Shown here: in pieces, positions 1 to 6,052 of the stretch | How positions within the stretch are numbered: the first letter of the stretch is position 1 | How the letters are laid out: each line of letters opens with the position of its first letter | NCBI GenBank assembly: GCA_029850565.1 | Contig: JARCRR010000161.1 | Span: 1 to 6,052, forward strand | Direction: 5' to 3' | DNA: 6,052 bases | Origin: Gallionella sp. | Lineage (GTDB): Bacteria > Pseudomonadota > Gammaproteobacteria > Burkholderiales > Gallionellaceae | The notes under the pieces: generated by a model | What the model was told of the DNA's origin: nothing | Databases searched by the model: none | What the model saw: the letters and a program-made list of their open reading frames with translations, nothing else | Made by a program: the position numbers and the translations under genes

Positions 1-486
1 GATTTCAACCAGTGGCCTACATTTGCACCCATGTGGATGCTCTTTCTGAGTTGTATTGCGGCCAGTTCGGGCTCCACCGGCGGCGGCATTAAGATGATTC
101 GCACGCTGGTGTTGGTCAAGCAGGCTGGACGTGAATTCTTGAAGTTGCTACACCCTGCCGCAGTTAATCCAATGAAGATAGGCGGCCAAGTAGTTGCGAA
201 CAACATCGTGTTCGCCGTGCTTGGCTTCATCTTCTTATATTTCATCAGCATCGCCAGCCTCACTTTTGCACTGCTAATTAGCGGGCTAGACTTCATTTCG
301 TCCTTCTCTGCCGTGATCGCTTGCATCAATAACGCCGGCCCCGGACTCAACCAGGTCGGTCCGGCAGGTAACTACCAAGGACTCACCGATTTTCAGACTT
401 GGGTATGTACAACAGCGATGCTGATCGGGCGGCTGGAGATATTCACCGTGCTCATCCTGTTCACCCCGCAGTTCTGGCGGCGCTAA
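1..486 (+). CDS. trkH: TrkH-family potassium uptake protein, C-terminal part (5' end outside the window)
   Basis: This is the membrane subunit of a Trk-type K+ uptake system, which moves K+ across the inner membrane and normally works with the cytosolic NAD-binding protein TrkA. The frame is open from base 1, so the 161 codons seen are only the C-terminal third of a protein that is usually about 480 residues long. Visible marks are the third pore loop with the filter motif SSGSTGGGIK (fragment residues 22-31), a hydrophobic helix around residues 67-92, the fourth pore loop with NNAGPGLNQVG (110-120), and the typical ending GRLEIFTVLILFTPQFWRR before TAA. The ATG at base 31 is internal, between transmembrane segments, and is not the start. 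It lies 91 bases upstream of pilG and has no obvious functional link to it. Family assignment is firm; TrkH rather than the related KtrB rests on the GRLE-ILFTP-FWR ending. Confidence 0.93.
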   Translation, partial: DFNQWPTFAPMWMLFLSCIAASSGSTGGGIKMIRTLVLVKQAGREFLKLLHPAAVNPMKIGGQVVANNIVFAVLGFIFLYFISIASLTFALLISGLDFISSFSAVIACINNAGPGLNQVGPAGNYQGLTDFQTWVCTTAMLIGRLEIFTVLILFTPQFWRR

Positions 487-577
487 ACACGTTGAGCACA
501 AGCAGAAAAATAAGGTAGCATCCGCTTTCGGAGGAGTCTCGCGCATATGGCGGGAATAAAATAATAGGGTCAGCAAA
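487..577. other. trkH-pilG intergenic region
   Basis: This 91-base gap is the only non-coding stretch of any length. It holds the possible promoter at 492-521, a purine-rich AT stretch (501-513), a short hairpin at 537-555 (6 pairs, one G-U, 7-base loop) and the pilG ribosome binding site. The hairpin has no following T-run on either strand, so it is not a standard intrinsic terminator. A mini-ORF from ATG 546 (five codons) ends at 561-563 and is probably meaningless. Confidence 0.5.
492..521 (+). promoter_or_regulatory. Possible sigma70-type promoter for the pil-chp operon
   Basis: In the trkH-pilG gap, TTGAGC (492-497) and TAGCAT (516-521) are separated by 18 bases. Each matches the -35 and -10 consensus at 4 of 6 positions. 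Transcription would start near 528, giving a leader of about 50 bases before the pilG GTG. An alternative -10, TAAAAT at 557-562, is closer to consensus but has no -35 at a suitable distance and would leave almost no leader. This is inference from spacing and similarity only; the operon may also be transcribed by readthrough from trkH. Confidence 0.3.
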
Positions 578-580
578 GTG
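566..580 (+). promoter_or_regulatory. pilG ribosome binding site and GTG start
   Basis: AGGG at 566-569 lies 8 bases before the GTG at 578. An in-frame TAA at 557-559 closes the frame upstream, and no ATG or TTG lies between it and 578. The GTG is therefore the only reasonable start for a full receiver domain. Confidence 0.6.
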
Positions 581-985
581 AGTGACGGTCTGTCTGGAAT
601 TCGGGTAGTACTCATAGACGACAGCAATACCATACGCCGCAGCGGAGAGATTTTCCTTTCTCAGGCCGGCGCTAAGGTGGTGCTGGCGGAGGACGGCTTC
701 GATGGTTTGTCCAAAGTCGTGGCCAACAAGCCGGATGTCATCTTCGTCGATGTGATGATGCCGCGGCTGGACGGCTACCAGACCTGTGCACTCATCAAGA
801 ACCATCCTGACTTCAGAAATACCCCGGTCGTCATGCTCACCAGCAAAGATACATTGTTCGACCGGGCACGCGGCAGGTTGGTCGGCTCTGACCAATATTT
901 GATCAAACCCTTCAACAAAAAAAGTTTAATCGCAGCAGTTCTCGAACATACCAAACAATATGAGGATGTAAATCATGGCAATTAA
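578..985 (+). CDS. pilG: PilG-type CheY-like response regulator of the Pil-Chp system
   Basis: This is a 135-residue single-domain receiver protein, the usual size for PilG. In Pseudomonas, PilG is phosphorylated by ChpA and promotes pilus extension and cAMP production at the pole; that role is taken from the family. The receiver residues are all present: acidic pair D14-D15, phosphoacceptor D58 in FVDVMMPRLDG, T88 after strand 4 (VVMLTSKD), and K110 in LIKPF. There is no output domain. The start is a GTG forced by an upstream in-frame stop. The last 11 bases overlap the start of pilH, which suggests coupled translation. The call as PilG rather than another CheY-like protein rests on position first in a pilG-pilH-pilI-pilJ-chpA cluster and on the segments IDDSNTIRRS and FDRARGRLVGSDQYL, which are typical of PilG. 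Confidence 0.92.
   Translation: MSDGLSGIRVVLIDDSNTIRRSGEIFLSQAGAKVVLAEDGFDGLSKVVANKPDVIFVDVMMPRLDGYQTCALIKNHPDFRNTPVVMLTSKDTLFDRARGRLVGSDQYLIKPFNKKSLIAAVLEHTKQYEDVNHGN
962..966 (+). promoter_or_regulatory. pilH ribosome binding site inside the end of pilG
   Basis: GAGGA lies 8 bases before the pilH ATG at 975 and sits within the last codons of pilG. The arrangement (binding site within the upstream gene plus an 11-base overlap) points to translational coupling of the two regulators. Confidence 0.6.
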
Positions 986-1340
986 GAAAGTGTTGGTCGT
1001 AGACGACTCTCCCACAGAACGTCACGTTTTAGGTGAGGTGTTGAGCAAACAGGGGTTTCAGGTAGTCTTCGCAGAAAGCGGTGAGCAAGGCGTGGCCATG
1101 TCCAAGTCCGAATCCCCCGATCTGATCATCATGGACGTGGTGATGCCCGGTTTGAATGGTTTCCAGGCTACGCGGGCGATCACCAAAGACGAAGCTACCC
1201 AGCACATTCCCGTCATCATCTGCACCACCAAGGATCAAGAGACCGACAGGCTCTGGGGCATGCGCCAAGGTGCTAAGGATTACGTCGCCAAACCAATCAA
1301 AGCTGAAGAGTTGCTCAGCAAGATCGCGGCGCTCGGCTGA
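975..1340 (+). CDS. pilH: PilH-type CheY-like response regulator of the Pil-Chp system
   Basis: This is a 121-residue single-domain receiver, the normal length for PilH. In Pseudomonas, PilH opposes PilG, favouring pilus retraction or acting as a phosphate sink; that role is inherited from the family. Receiver residues seen are D10-D11 (VVDDSPTE), phosphoacceptor D54 in IIMDVVMPGLNG, T84 (VIICTTKD) and K106 in VAKPI. The segments VMPGLNGFQATR and TTKDQETDRLWGMRQGAKDY closely match what I recall of Pseudomonas PilH and separate it from PilG. It starts at ATG 975, overlapping pilG by 11 bases, with GAGGA 8 bases upstream. pilI begins 10 bases after its TGA. Confidence 0.93.
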   Translation: MAIKKVLVVDDSPTERHVLGEVLSKQGFQVVFAESGEQGVAMSKSESPDLIIMDVVMPGLNGFQATRAITKDEATQHIPVIICTTKDQETDRLWGMRQGAKDYVAKPIKAEELLSKIAALG

Positions 1341-1350
1341 TTCCGCCAAT

Positions 1351-1845
1351 ATGTCCAAGCGTTTCAACCGCCGCGAATTTCAGCAACAGGTATTAGATAA
1401 GTTGCAGGCACAGGCTTCCGGCGAAGCCCAGATATCGACGCTTGGGGTGCAGATCGGTCAAGAATCCTGGCTGGTGGAAATGCCTGACATCAGCGAAGTG
1501 TTGCCCATGCCTCCGCTCACACCGGTTCCGCTGACCAAGTCCTGGTACTGCGGCGTTTCCAATGTGCGCGGCAACCTGTGCAGCATCGTCGATTTGAATG
1601 CTTACTTGCACAATAGCGCAACACCGCGCGATGCGCGCAATCGTGTTCTGCTGTTGGCCTCACACTTCGCCTTCAATACCGGCGTACTGGTTTCCCAAGT
1701 GTTGGGTTTGCGAGACATTCACGAATGGCAGCAAAAAGAGATCGGCGGCAGGACGTGTTATCAGGATGGCGATGGTCACGTTTGGTACAAACTCGATATC
1801 GGTCAATTGTTGCATCAACCGGAATTTCTACAAATCGGCGTATAA
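1351..1845 (+). CDS. pilI: PilI, CheW-like coupling protein of the Pil-Chp system
   Basis: A 164-residue cytoplasmic adaptor expected to link the PilJ receptor to the ChpA kinase. A CheW-like fold covers roughly residues 28-160. The signature GVSNVRGNLCSIVDL (68-82) corresponds to the conserved GV-N-RG-----DL core of CheW, with R73 at the receptor/kinase-contact position. A 27-residue lead (MSKRFNRREFQQ and on) precedes it, as is usual in PilI. The reading frame runs open well back into pilH, so no stop fixes the start. ATG 1351 was chosen because it follows the pilH TGA by 10 bases, gives the family's usual length (about 160-180) and matches the PilI-like N terminus. No clear Shine-Dalgarno precedes it, so translation may depend on ribosomes finishing pilH. 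pilJ follows after 27 bases. Confidence 0.9.
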   Translation: MSKRFNRREFQQQVLDKLQAQASGEAQISTLGVQIGQESWLVEMPDISEVLPMPPLTPVPLTKSWYCGVSNVRGNLCSIVDLNAYLHNSATPRDARNRVLLLASHFAFNTGVLVSQVLGLRDIHEWQQKEIGGRTCYQDGDGHVWYKLDIGQLLHQPEFLQIGV

Positions 1846-1860
1846 AAATTCCACTGGAAG

Positions 1861-1865
1861 AAGGA
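1861..1865 (+). promoter_or_regulatory. pilJ ribosome binding site
   Basis: AAGGA, 7 bases before ATG 1873, in a purine-rich stretch (1855-1867). It is the strongest Shine-Dalgarno of the cluster and supports the chosen pilJ start. Confidence 0.65.
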
Positions 1866-1872
1866 AATCGAC

Positions 1873-3921
1873 ATGGCATTCAAACTACAACTTCCCTCTC
1901 TCAAGGGAATCGGCAAAGTCAGCGGTGCAGACGGCAGCTCACTAGTAGATCGACCATTACCGCTGATCGGCCATTTACCTTTCAACAAACAATTCCAGAT
2001 GCTGGGTGCGGCAACGGCAGCGGCGCTGCTGATAGGCATGGTAGCGGGCGCTTTGGACGCAAGAACCACGTCTAACGGCGCACATTATCAAAAGCTTTCC
2101 GGCGACTTGGTGTTTCTGACACAACGTTTGGCTAAAGAGGCCGCTTTGGCGTTGCAAGGCAAGCAAGATGCGATCGAGGCGCTGCCTGAGGCGCGGGAGC
2201 AAGCAGAACATATTTTGACCGTACTGGATAAAGGTGACGACACCGTCCCGGCAACCAGCGGTGCGGCGCGCGAAGCGCTGGATAAGTTGTTGCCCGAAGC
2301 ACAGAAATCCTTACAACTCATCAAGGACGTAGAAGCGGGTCGACCCGGTGTATTGACGGTTTCTCGCGCAGCCGACGTGGTGAAAGAACTCGGACCTGAA
2401 TTGCGCGACACGCTCAAGCAGTTGAGTGCCAGCGGTGCCGATAGTCAGCGCGTCACCCAATTCTCTCTCCTGGTGGAGCGTATCGGTCGAGACGTTGCCG
2501 GTATGAATGCCGGCGGATCGCTTGGCGATGAAGCTGCGTCGCAGGCGCTCGCCGCTCTGGGTAGCGACTTGCTCGACGCGGACGAGTTGCTCAGTAGTTT
2601 TAATGCCAGCAATCCTGCAGTGATTCAGTTGAACGAGCTATTCGACAGCTACCGCAACACGGTCGAGGCGGTGGTCAGTCAGGTGCAAGTTCTCTTCACC
2701 GCCAAGCAGTCCGTTTCCGAGTACTTTGACTCGGTGAGTCTGAGCAACAATGGTCCTTTCGTGGCAAATGCCCGGGCGCTATCCGAAGCCTATCAAGCTT
2801 CGCTTTCGGGTCGCCTGACAAGTTATATCGCAATCGTCGCTTTCACTGTTCTGTTGCTATTGCTCGCATTGTTCGCCAAGGTCTTTTTGGCTGATGCCCG
2901 GCACCGCGCCCAACTGGCCGAAGCATCGAACAAGCGCAATCAACAGGCCATTTTGCGTTTGATGAACGAGCTGTCCGACCTGTCGGAAGGCGATCTGTCG
3001 ATCAAGGCGACCGTCTCGGAAGACATCACCGGTGCCATCGCCGATTCGATCAACTACACTACCGAAGAGCTGCGCAGGCTGGTATCGCGTGTTCTTGCCG
3101 CTTCGCAACAAGTGTCTAAAGCGACCAATGATGCCTCCACGGTGTCCAAGGAACTGCTGGAGGCGACAAAGAAACAGGCTTTAGAGATTCGTGATGCGGG
3201 CGGTGCCGTTGACTTGATGTCCAAGTCGATCCAAGAGGTCGACAGCAGTGCGTCACAATCGTCCAAAGTGGCGCGCCGCACACTGGAGGTGACCGAGCAG
3301 GGCGCTCTGGCAGTACGCAATTCTGTGGCCGGTATGGATGGCATCCGCGAACAGATCCAGGATACTTCCAAGCGCATCAAACGTCTGGGCGAAAGCTCGC
3401 AGGAGATCGGTGAGATCGTGGACTTGATCTCGGACATCACCGAACAGACCAACGTATTGGCCTTAAATGCGGCGATCCAGGCATCGTCAGCGGGTGAAGC
3501 GGGTCGCGGCTTCGCGGTGGTTGCAGCCGAAGTGCAGCGTCTCGCGGAGCGCTCCGCCGAGGCGACCAAGCAGATCGGTCTATTGGTCAAAACGATTCAG
3601 GGCGATACACAAGACGCTGTGGCTGCGATGGAAAAAAGCACACAGGGTGTGGTGGAAGGAGCAAAACTATCCGATGAAGCCGGTAAATCATTGCATGAGA
3701 TCGAGCTGTCCACGCGCGAATTGACCGATCTGGTGAACAGTATTTCGGTTTCCACTCAAGTACAAACCGATATGGCCCGAGAAGTGGCGCTTGTCATGGC
3801 CGACATTCTCAAAATCTCCGAGCAAACTTCAACGGGTACTCAACGCACCAGTGCTTCCGTGACCCAATTGGAAGCATTGGCCAATGAACTGAACGGCTCT
3901 GTTGCCGGTTTCAAACTTTAA
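1873..3921 (+). CDS. pilJ: PilJ, methyl-accepting chemotaxis-type receptor of the type IV pilus system
   Basis: A 682-residue inner-membrane receptor, the usual PilJ length. In Pseudomonas, PilJ is a polar receptor that reports surface contact/pilin state to ChpA via PilI. Layout: a cytoplasmic lead of about 42 residues (RPLPLIGHLPFNKQ, a PilJ-type signature), TM1 about 43-62, a mostly helical periplasmic region 63-317 (expected to hold PilJ-type sensor modules), TM2 about 318-339 (VAFTVLLLLLALFAKVFL), HAMP about 340-400 (LSDLSEGDLSIKATVSEDITG), then a long coiled-coil signalling domain to the end. The hairpin tip is at about 521-552, with EQTNVLALNAAIQASSAGEA and RGFAVVAAEV. There is no C-terminal NWETF-type tether for CheR/CheB; the protein ends GSVAGFKL, as other PilJ proteins end in S-GFKL. 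ChpA starts 8 bases after its stop, with no pilK (CheR-like) gene between. Confidence 0.95.
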   Translation: MAFKLQLPSLKGIGKVSGADGSSLVDRPLPLIGHLPFNKQFQMLGAATAAALLIGMVAGALDARTTSNGAHYQKLSGDLVFLTQRLAKEAALALQGKQDAIEALPEAREQAEHILTVLDKGDDTVPATSGAAREALDKLLPEAQKSLQLIKDVEAGRPGVLTVSRAADVVKELGPELRDTLKQLSASGADSQRVTQFSLLVERIGRDVAGMNAGGSLGDEAASQALAALGSDLLDADELLSSFNASNPAVIQLNELFDSYRNTVEAVVSQVQVLFTAKQSVSEYFDSVSLSNNGPFVANARALSEAYQASLSGRLTSYIAIVAFTVLLLLLALFAKVFLADARHRAQLAEASNKRNQQAILRLMNELSDLSEGDLSIKATVSEDITGAIADSINYTTEELRRLVSRVLAASQQVSKATNDASTVSKELLEATKKQALEIRDAGGAVDLMSKSIQEVDSSASQSSKVARRTLEVTEQGALAVRNSVAGMDGIREQIQDTSKRIKRLGESSQEIGEIVDLISDITEQTNVLALNAAIQASSAGEAGRGFAVVAAEVQRLAERSAEATKQIGLLVKTIQGDTQDAVAAMEKSTQGVVEGAKLSDEAGKSLHEIELSTRELTDLVNSISVSTQVQTDMAREVALVMADILKISEQTSTGTQRTSASVTQLEALANELNGSVAGFKL

Positions 3922-3932
3922 GGGTCAGTGTG
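3920..3932 (+). promoter_or_regulatory. chpA ribosome binding site and GTG start
   Basis: AAGGG at 3920-3924 overlaps the pilJ stop codon and lies 5 bases before GTG 3930. The next possible in-frame starts (TTG 3951, 3957) have no binding site. A GTG two bases earlier (3928) is followed at once by TGA and cannot be used. Confidence 0.55.
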
Positions 3933-6052
3933 ACAGCTCCTTTCAATTCCTTGCTGTTGTTGTCGGCCAAGCCGGGGCTGGATCGATCACTGACCATCAT
4001 CGGTCGAGAAATAGAGAAGTTCTTCGCGGCTGACCGTGATGCTCAGGCGATCTTTGCCGCGTTGGATGAACTACAACGTGTGATCGGTGTGCTACAGAAA
4101 GTGCCGATGCGCGGCCTGGTGGTGTTCTGCTCTCAGTTGGAAATCCTGATGAAAGAGCTATCGGCAAGCTCGCAAAACGACTCGGTCATGAGCCATGACG
4201 CGATACGGCATGCTTTGTTCGGCCTGACTCATTATCTGAATGCAGTCAGTGCGGGCGCACCCAATGCAACGCTGCGATTGTTCCGTGAGTATCAAGAATT
4301 GCATCAGGCACGCGGTTTGGATATGGCATTCGAGCTCGATCTTTTCTATCCCAATCTACAAGTCGATCTGCCGCAGTCTTTGTTGAACGAACCGCAACAA
4401 ATTGACGCGGCTTCACGCATCAAGAACGAGCGGATGCTGTATCAGCAGAATCTGCTGAAGTGGCTACGCCAGGACAATCCGGCGGAAGCGCTACGCGGCA
4501 TGATGGCTTCAGTACGCGTGGTGTTGACTTGCGTGGCTCAAGATCATCAACGCGCCTTTTGGTGGGTCGCTGGCGGACTTTTGAATTGCATCCTGCATGA
4601 TGGCGTGCCGTCTGAACTAAGCGTAAAGAAATCGCTCAGCCGCATTGACCAGCGTATGCGTGCCCTGCTGGATAACAAAGAGTTCGACGAGGAAGAAGCC
4701 CTGAGCGAGATGCTTTATCTCGTAGCCCGCAGCCATACGGTGAGCGAGACGGTGCAAAACATCAAACGCACGTTTGAATTGGATGCGTATCTGCCGCAGG
4801 AGTCCCCGCTCCAAGCAAAAGAAACGACTGGCGTACTCGAAAACATGCGCGTTCAGTTGGCGTTGGCTGAAGAAGCTTGGGACCACGCCGTCAGCGGTGA
4901 TGCCGCCGCCTGTAGCAAATTCGTGGGGTTGGCAGAACAGCTTTATCTCTTGTCCGAAACACTGGATCGCGACACTCTGCAATTCCTGTGCAAGCAAATC
5001 CACGCCACCGCTCGCCATGCGGATGAGCCCCAGTTAGCACAAAAACTCGCGACAGACATGGCGATGGCCTTGTTGTTGTTGCGTAGTGGTATCGACCGTT
5101 ACCAGAACTTGGACGGCGGCTTCCATGAGCAAATTCGCTTACTCAATCTGCGGCTGCAAGATGCGGTGACGCTCAAGCCGGAGGATGCCGCCAAACTGGC
5201 GAATCTGGTTTCCCTTCATTGTGCGATGCAACAACGTGAAGTGCTGGTACCGCTGGCGTTCGAGATGCAAACCAATCTACGGCATATCGAACAAGCTTTG
5301 CCGTCATTCTGCGACGACAACAATCGCGCAGAACTGCCCCGAATCAATTCACTGCTCGCCCAAGTACAGGGCGGATTACACATCCTCTCTCTGGATGTGG
5401 CTGAGCAATTGCTGACCGCGGTACAACAGGTCACCGAAAACTGCCAGCTCGGCGCCACGCCTTCTCCGAAAGAGAGTCAAGCAGTCAAAACGGCTTTGAC
5501 CGCGCTGCAAAACTACCTGCATGGATTGTCGCTGGGATACCAGCCCGAGCAAACGCTGTTGCGCGAAGTGCTGAATGAGTTCATCGCAACACCAGACGAA
5601 GCTGCTCAGATGGCAGCCGCTACCACTGAGTCCGCGGCATCGGCGGGTGTTTCGATACGCTCGGGTGATGAAGATACCGAGCTGCTGGACGTGTTTCTGG
5701 AGGAGGCGCAGGAAGTCATGCAGACTCTGCGTTCCAGTCTGGAAGAATCTCGCCGGCAGCCGGATAGTCGTGAACCCCTGGTCACCATACGACGCGCCTT
5801 CCACACTTTAAAAGGCAGCGGTCGAATGGTGGGTTTGACCGAATTGGGCGAAGTCGCTTGGGCGGTCGAGCGTGCCATGAACAAATGGTTGGCTGAAAAC
5901 GTTCCTGCCACACCTGCCTTGTTGGATATGGTGGGTGATGCCGAGGTCTTGTTCCAACACTGGGTAGACATGCTGCAAAGCGGTGCGACGACCGCACATA
6001 TCGATACCTCGCATCTCCTCACGGTTGCTGACTGCATAGAGAACGGCAAAGA
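3930..6052 (+). CDS. chpA: ChpA/PilL hybrid sensor histidine kinase, N-terminal part (3' end outside the window)
   Basis: The frame is open from GTG 3930 to the right edge: 707 codons with no stop. ChpA proteins are CheA-like kinases, often 1,700-2,500 residues, with several HPt domains, a CheA catalytic core, a CheW domain and a C-terminal receiver. They phosphorylate PilG and PilH. Seen here is a long, mainly helical N-terminal region (about 1-550) with landmarks I recall from ChpA N termini: FYPNLQVDLP, YQQNLLKWLR (171-180), FWWVAGGLL (210-218) and LYLVARSHTVSETVQNIKR (262-280). A short Ala/Thr-rich linker (about 551-583) follows, then a canonical HPt domain (about 584-690) with phosphoacceptor H625 in FHTLKGSGRMVG. 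The kinase core and receiver lie beyond the window. It starts 8 bases after pilJ, so it is surely cotranscribed. Identity is secure from family features and position; whether it is named chpA or pilL depends on the lineage. Confidence 0.92.
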   Translation, partial: MTAPFNSLLLLSAKPGLDRSLTIIGREIEKFFAADRDAQAIFAALDELQRVIGVLQKVPMRGLVVFCSQLEILMKELSASSQNDSVMSHDAIRHALFGLTHYLNAVSAGAPNATLRLFREYQELHQARGLDMAFELDLFYPNLQVDLPQSLLNEPQQIDAASRIKNERMLYQQNLLKWLRQDNPAEALRGMMASVRVVLTCVAQDHQRAFWWVAGGLLNCILHDGVPSELSVKKSLSRIDQRMRALLDNKEFDEEEALSEMLYLVARSHTVSETVQNIKRTFELDAYLPQESPLQAKETTGVLENMRVQLALAEEAWDHAVSGDAAACSKFVGLAEQLYLLSETLDRDTLQFLCKQIHATARHADEPQLAQKLATDMAMALLLLRSGIDRYQNLDGGFHEQIRLLNLRLQDAVTLKPEDAAKLANLVSLHCAMQQREVLVPLAFEMQTNLRHIEQALPSFCDDNNRAELPRINSLLAQVQGGLHILSLDVAEQLLTAVQQVTENCQLGATPSPKESQAVKTALTALQNYLHGLSLGYQPEQTLLREVLNEFIATPDEAAQMAAATTESAASAGVSIRSGDEDTELLDVFLEEAQEVMQTLRSSLEESRRQPDSREPLVTIRRAFHTLKGSGRMVGLTELGEVAWAVERAMNKWLAENVPATPALLDMVGDAEVLFQHWVDMLQSGATTAHIDTSHLLTVADCIENGK

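Noticed and set aside
31..486. Reading trkH as a complete small protein starting at ATG 31
   Set aside because: The frame is open to base 1, and the residues before ATG 31 continue the TrkH sequence, so the gene is simply cut by the window edge.
537..555. Hairpin in the trkH-pilG gap as an intrinsic terminator
   Set aside because: Only 6 pairs including one G-U, and it is followed by AATAAAATAATAG, not a T-run. The minus-strand reading has no T-run either.
1156..1350. Upstream extension of the pilI frame to an ATG inside pilH
   Set aside because: The extension reads as an Arg/Ser/Pro-rich shadow of pilH, makes the protein far longer than PilI, and overlaps the conserved PilH core. ATG 1351 fits the family.
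3054..3590. A 178-codon open frame on the - strand inside pilJ
   Set aside because: It lies wholly antisense to the highly conserved HAMP/signalling domain of PilJ. Its product is a low-complexity Ser/Ala/Thr/Arg mix, as expected from reading codons for Ala, Glu and Ser backwards. No recognisable domain.
3924..3934. Small inverted repeat GTCA-GTG-TGAC around the chpA start codon
   Set aside because: Four-base arms with a 3-base centre are expected by chance and too small for an operator without other support.
4617..5018. Minus-strand open frame (133 codons) within chpA, and a similar one at 5376-5804
   Set aside because: Both are antisense to the continuous 707-codon chpA frame, show no known motif, and have no binding site or promoter.

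Overview
This window carries the front part of a type IV pilus chemosensory (Pil-Chp) operon from what looks like a Gram-negative proteobacterium. All genes are on the + strand, and the order is end of trkH, pilG, pilH, pilI, pilJ, start of chpA/pilL. The protein families and the order pilG-pilH-pilI-pilJ-chpA are typical of gamma- and betaproteobacteria with twitching motility. The intermediate GC content, and the absence of pilK between pilJ and chpA, would fit a betaproteobacterium (for example a Nitrosomonadales/Gallionellaceae-type genome). That placement is a guess from memory of the families, not a computed assignment.

Layout. Bases 1-486 are the C-terminal third of a TrkH-type potassium uptake protein, cut by the left edge. 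A 91-base gap (487-577) holds a possible promoter and a weak hairpin, but no convincing terminator. Then come pilG (578-985), pilH (975-1340, overlapping pilG by 11 bases), pilI (1351-1842 plus stop), pilJ (1873-3921) and the first 707 codons of a ChpA/PilL hybrid histidine kinase (3930 to the right edge). The gaps between pil genes are 9-27 bases or an overlap, so they are very probably one transcript. There is no gene-free stretch longer than 91 bases.

How the genes work together. From knowledge of the Pseudomonas Pil-Chp system, PilJ is the membrane receptor at the cell pole and PilI (CheW-like) couples it to ChpA. ChpA passes phosphate through its HPt domains to the two single-domain CheY-like regulators PilG and PilH, which set the balance of pilus extension and retraction and, in Pseudomonas, cAMP level. 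The sequence supports this reading directly: complete receiver-domain residues in PilG and PilH, a CheW core in PilI, two membrane segments plus HAMP and a signalling tip in PilJ, and a canonical HPt histidine (H625) in ChpA. No evidence of an undescribed system was found. The points worth a second look are details: missing pilK, a receptor tip that departs from the flagellar-type MCP consensus, a shared motif before the two GTG starts, and the long histidine-poor N-terminal region of ChpA.
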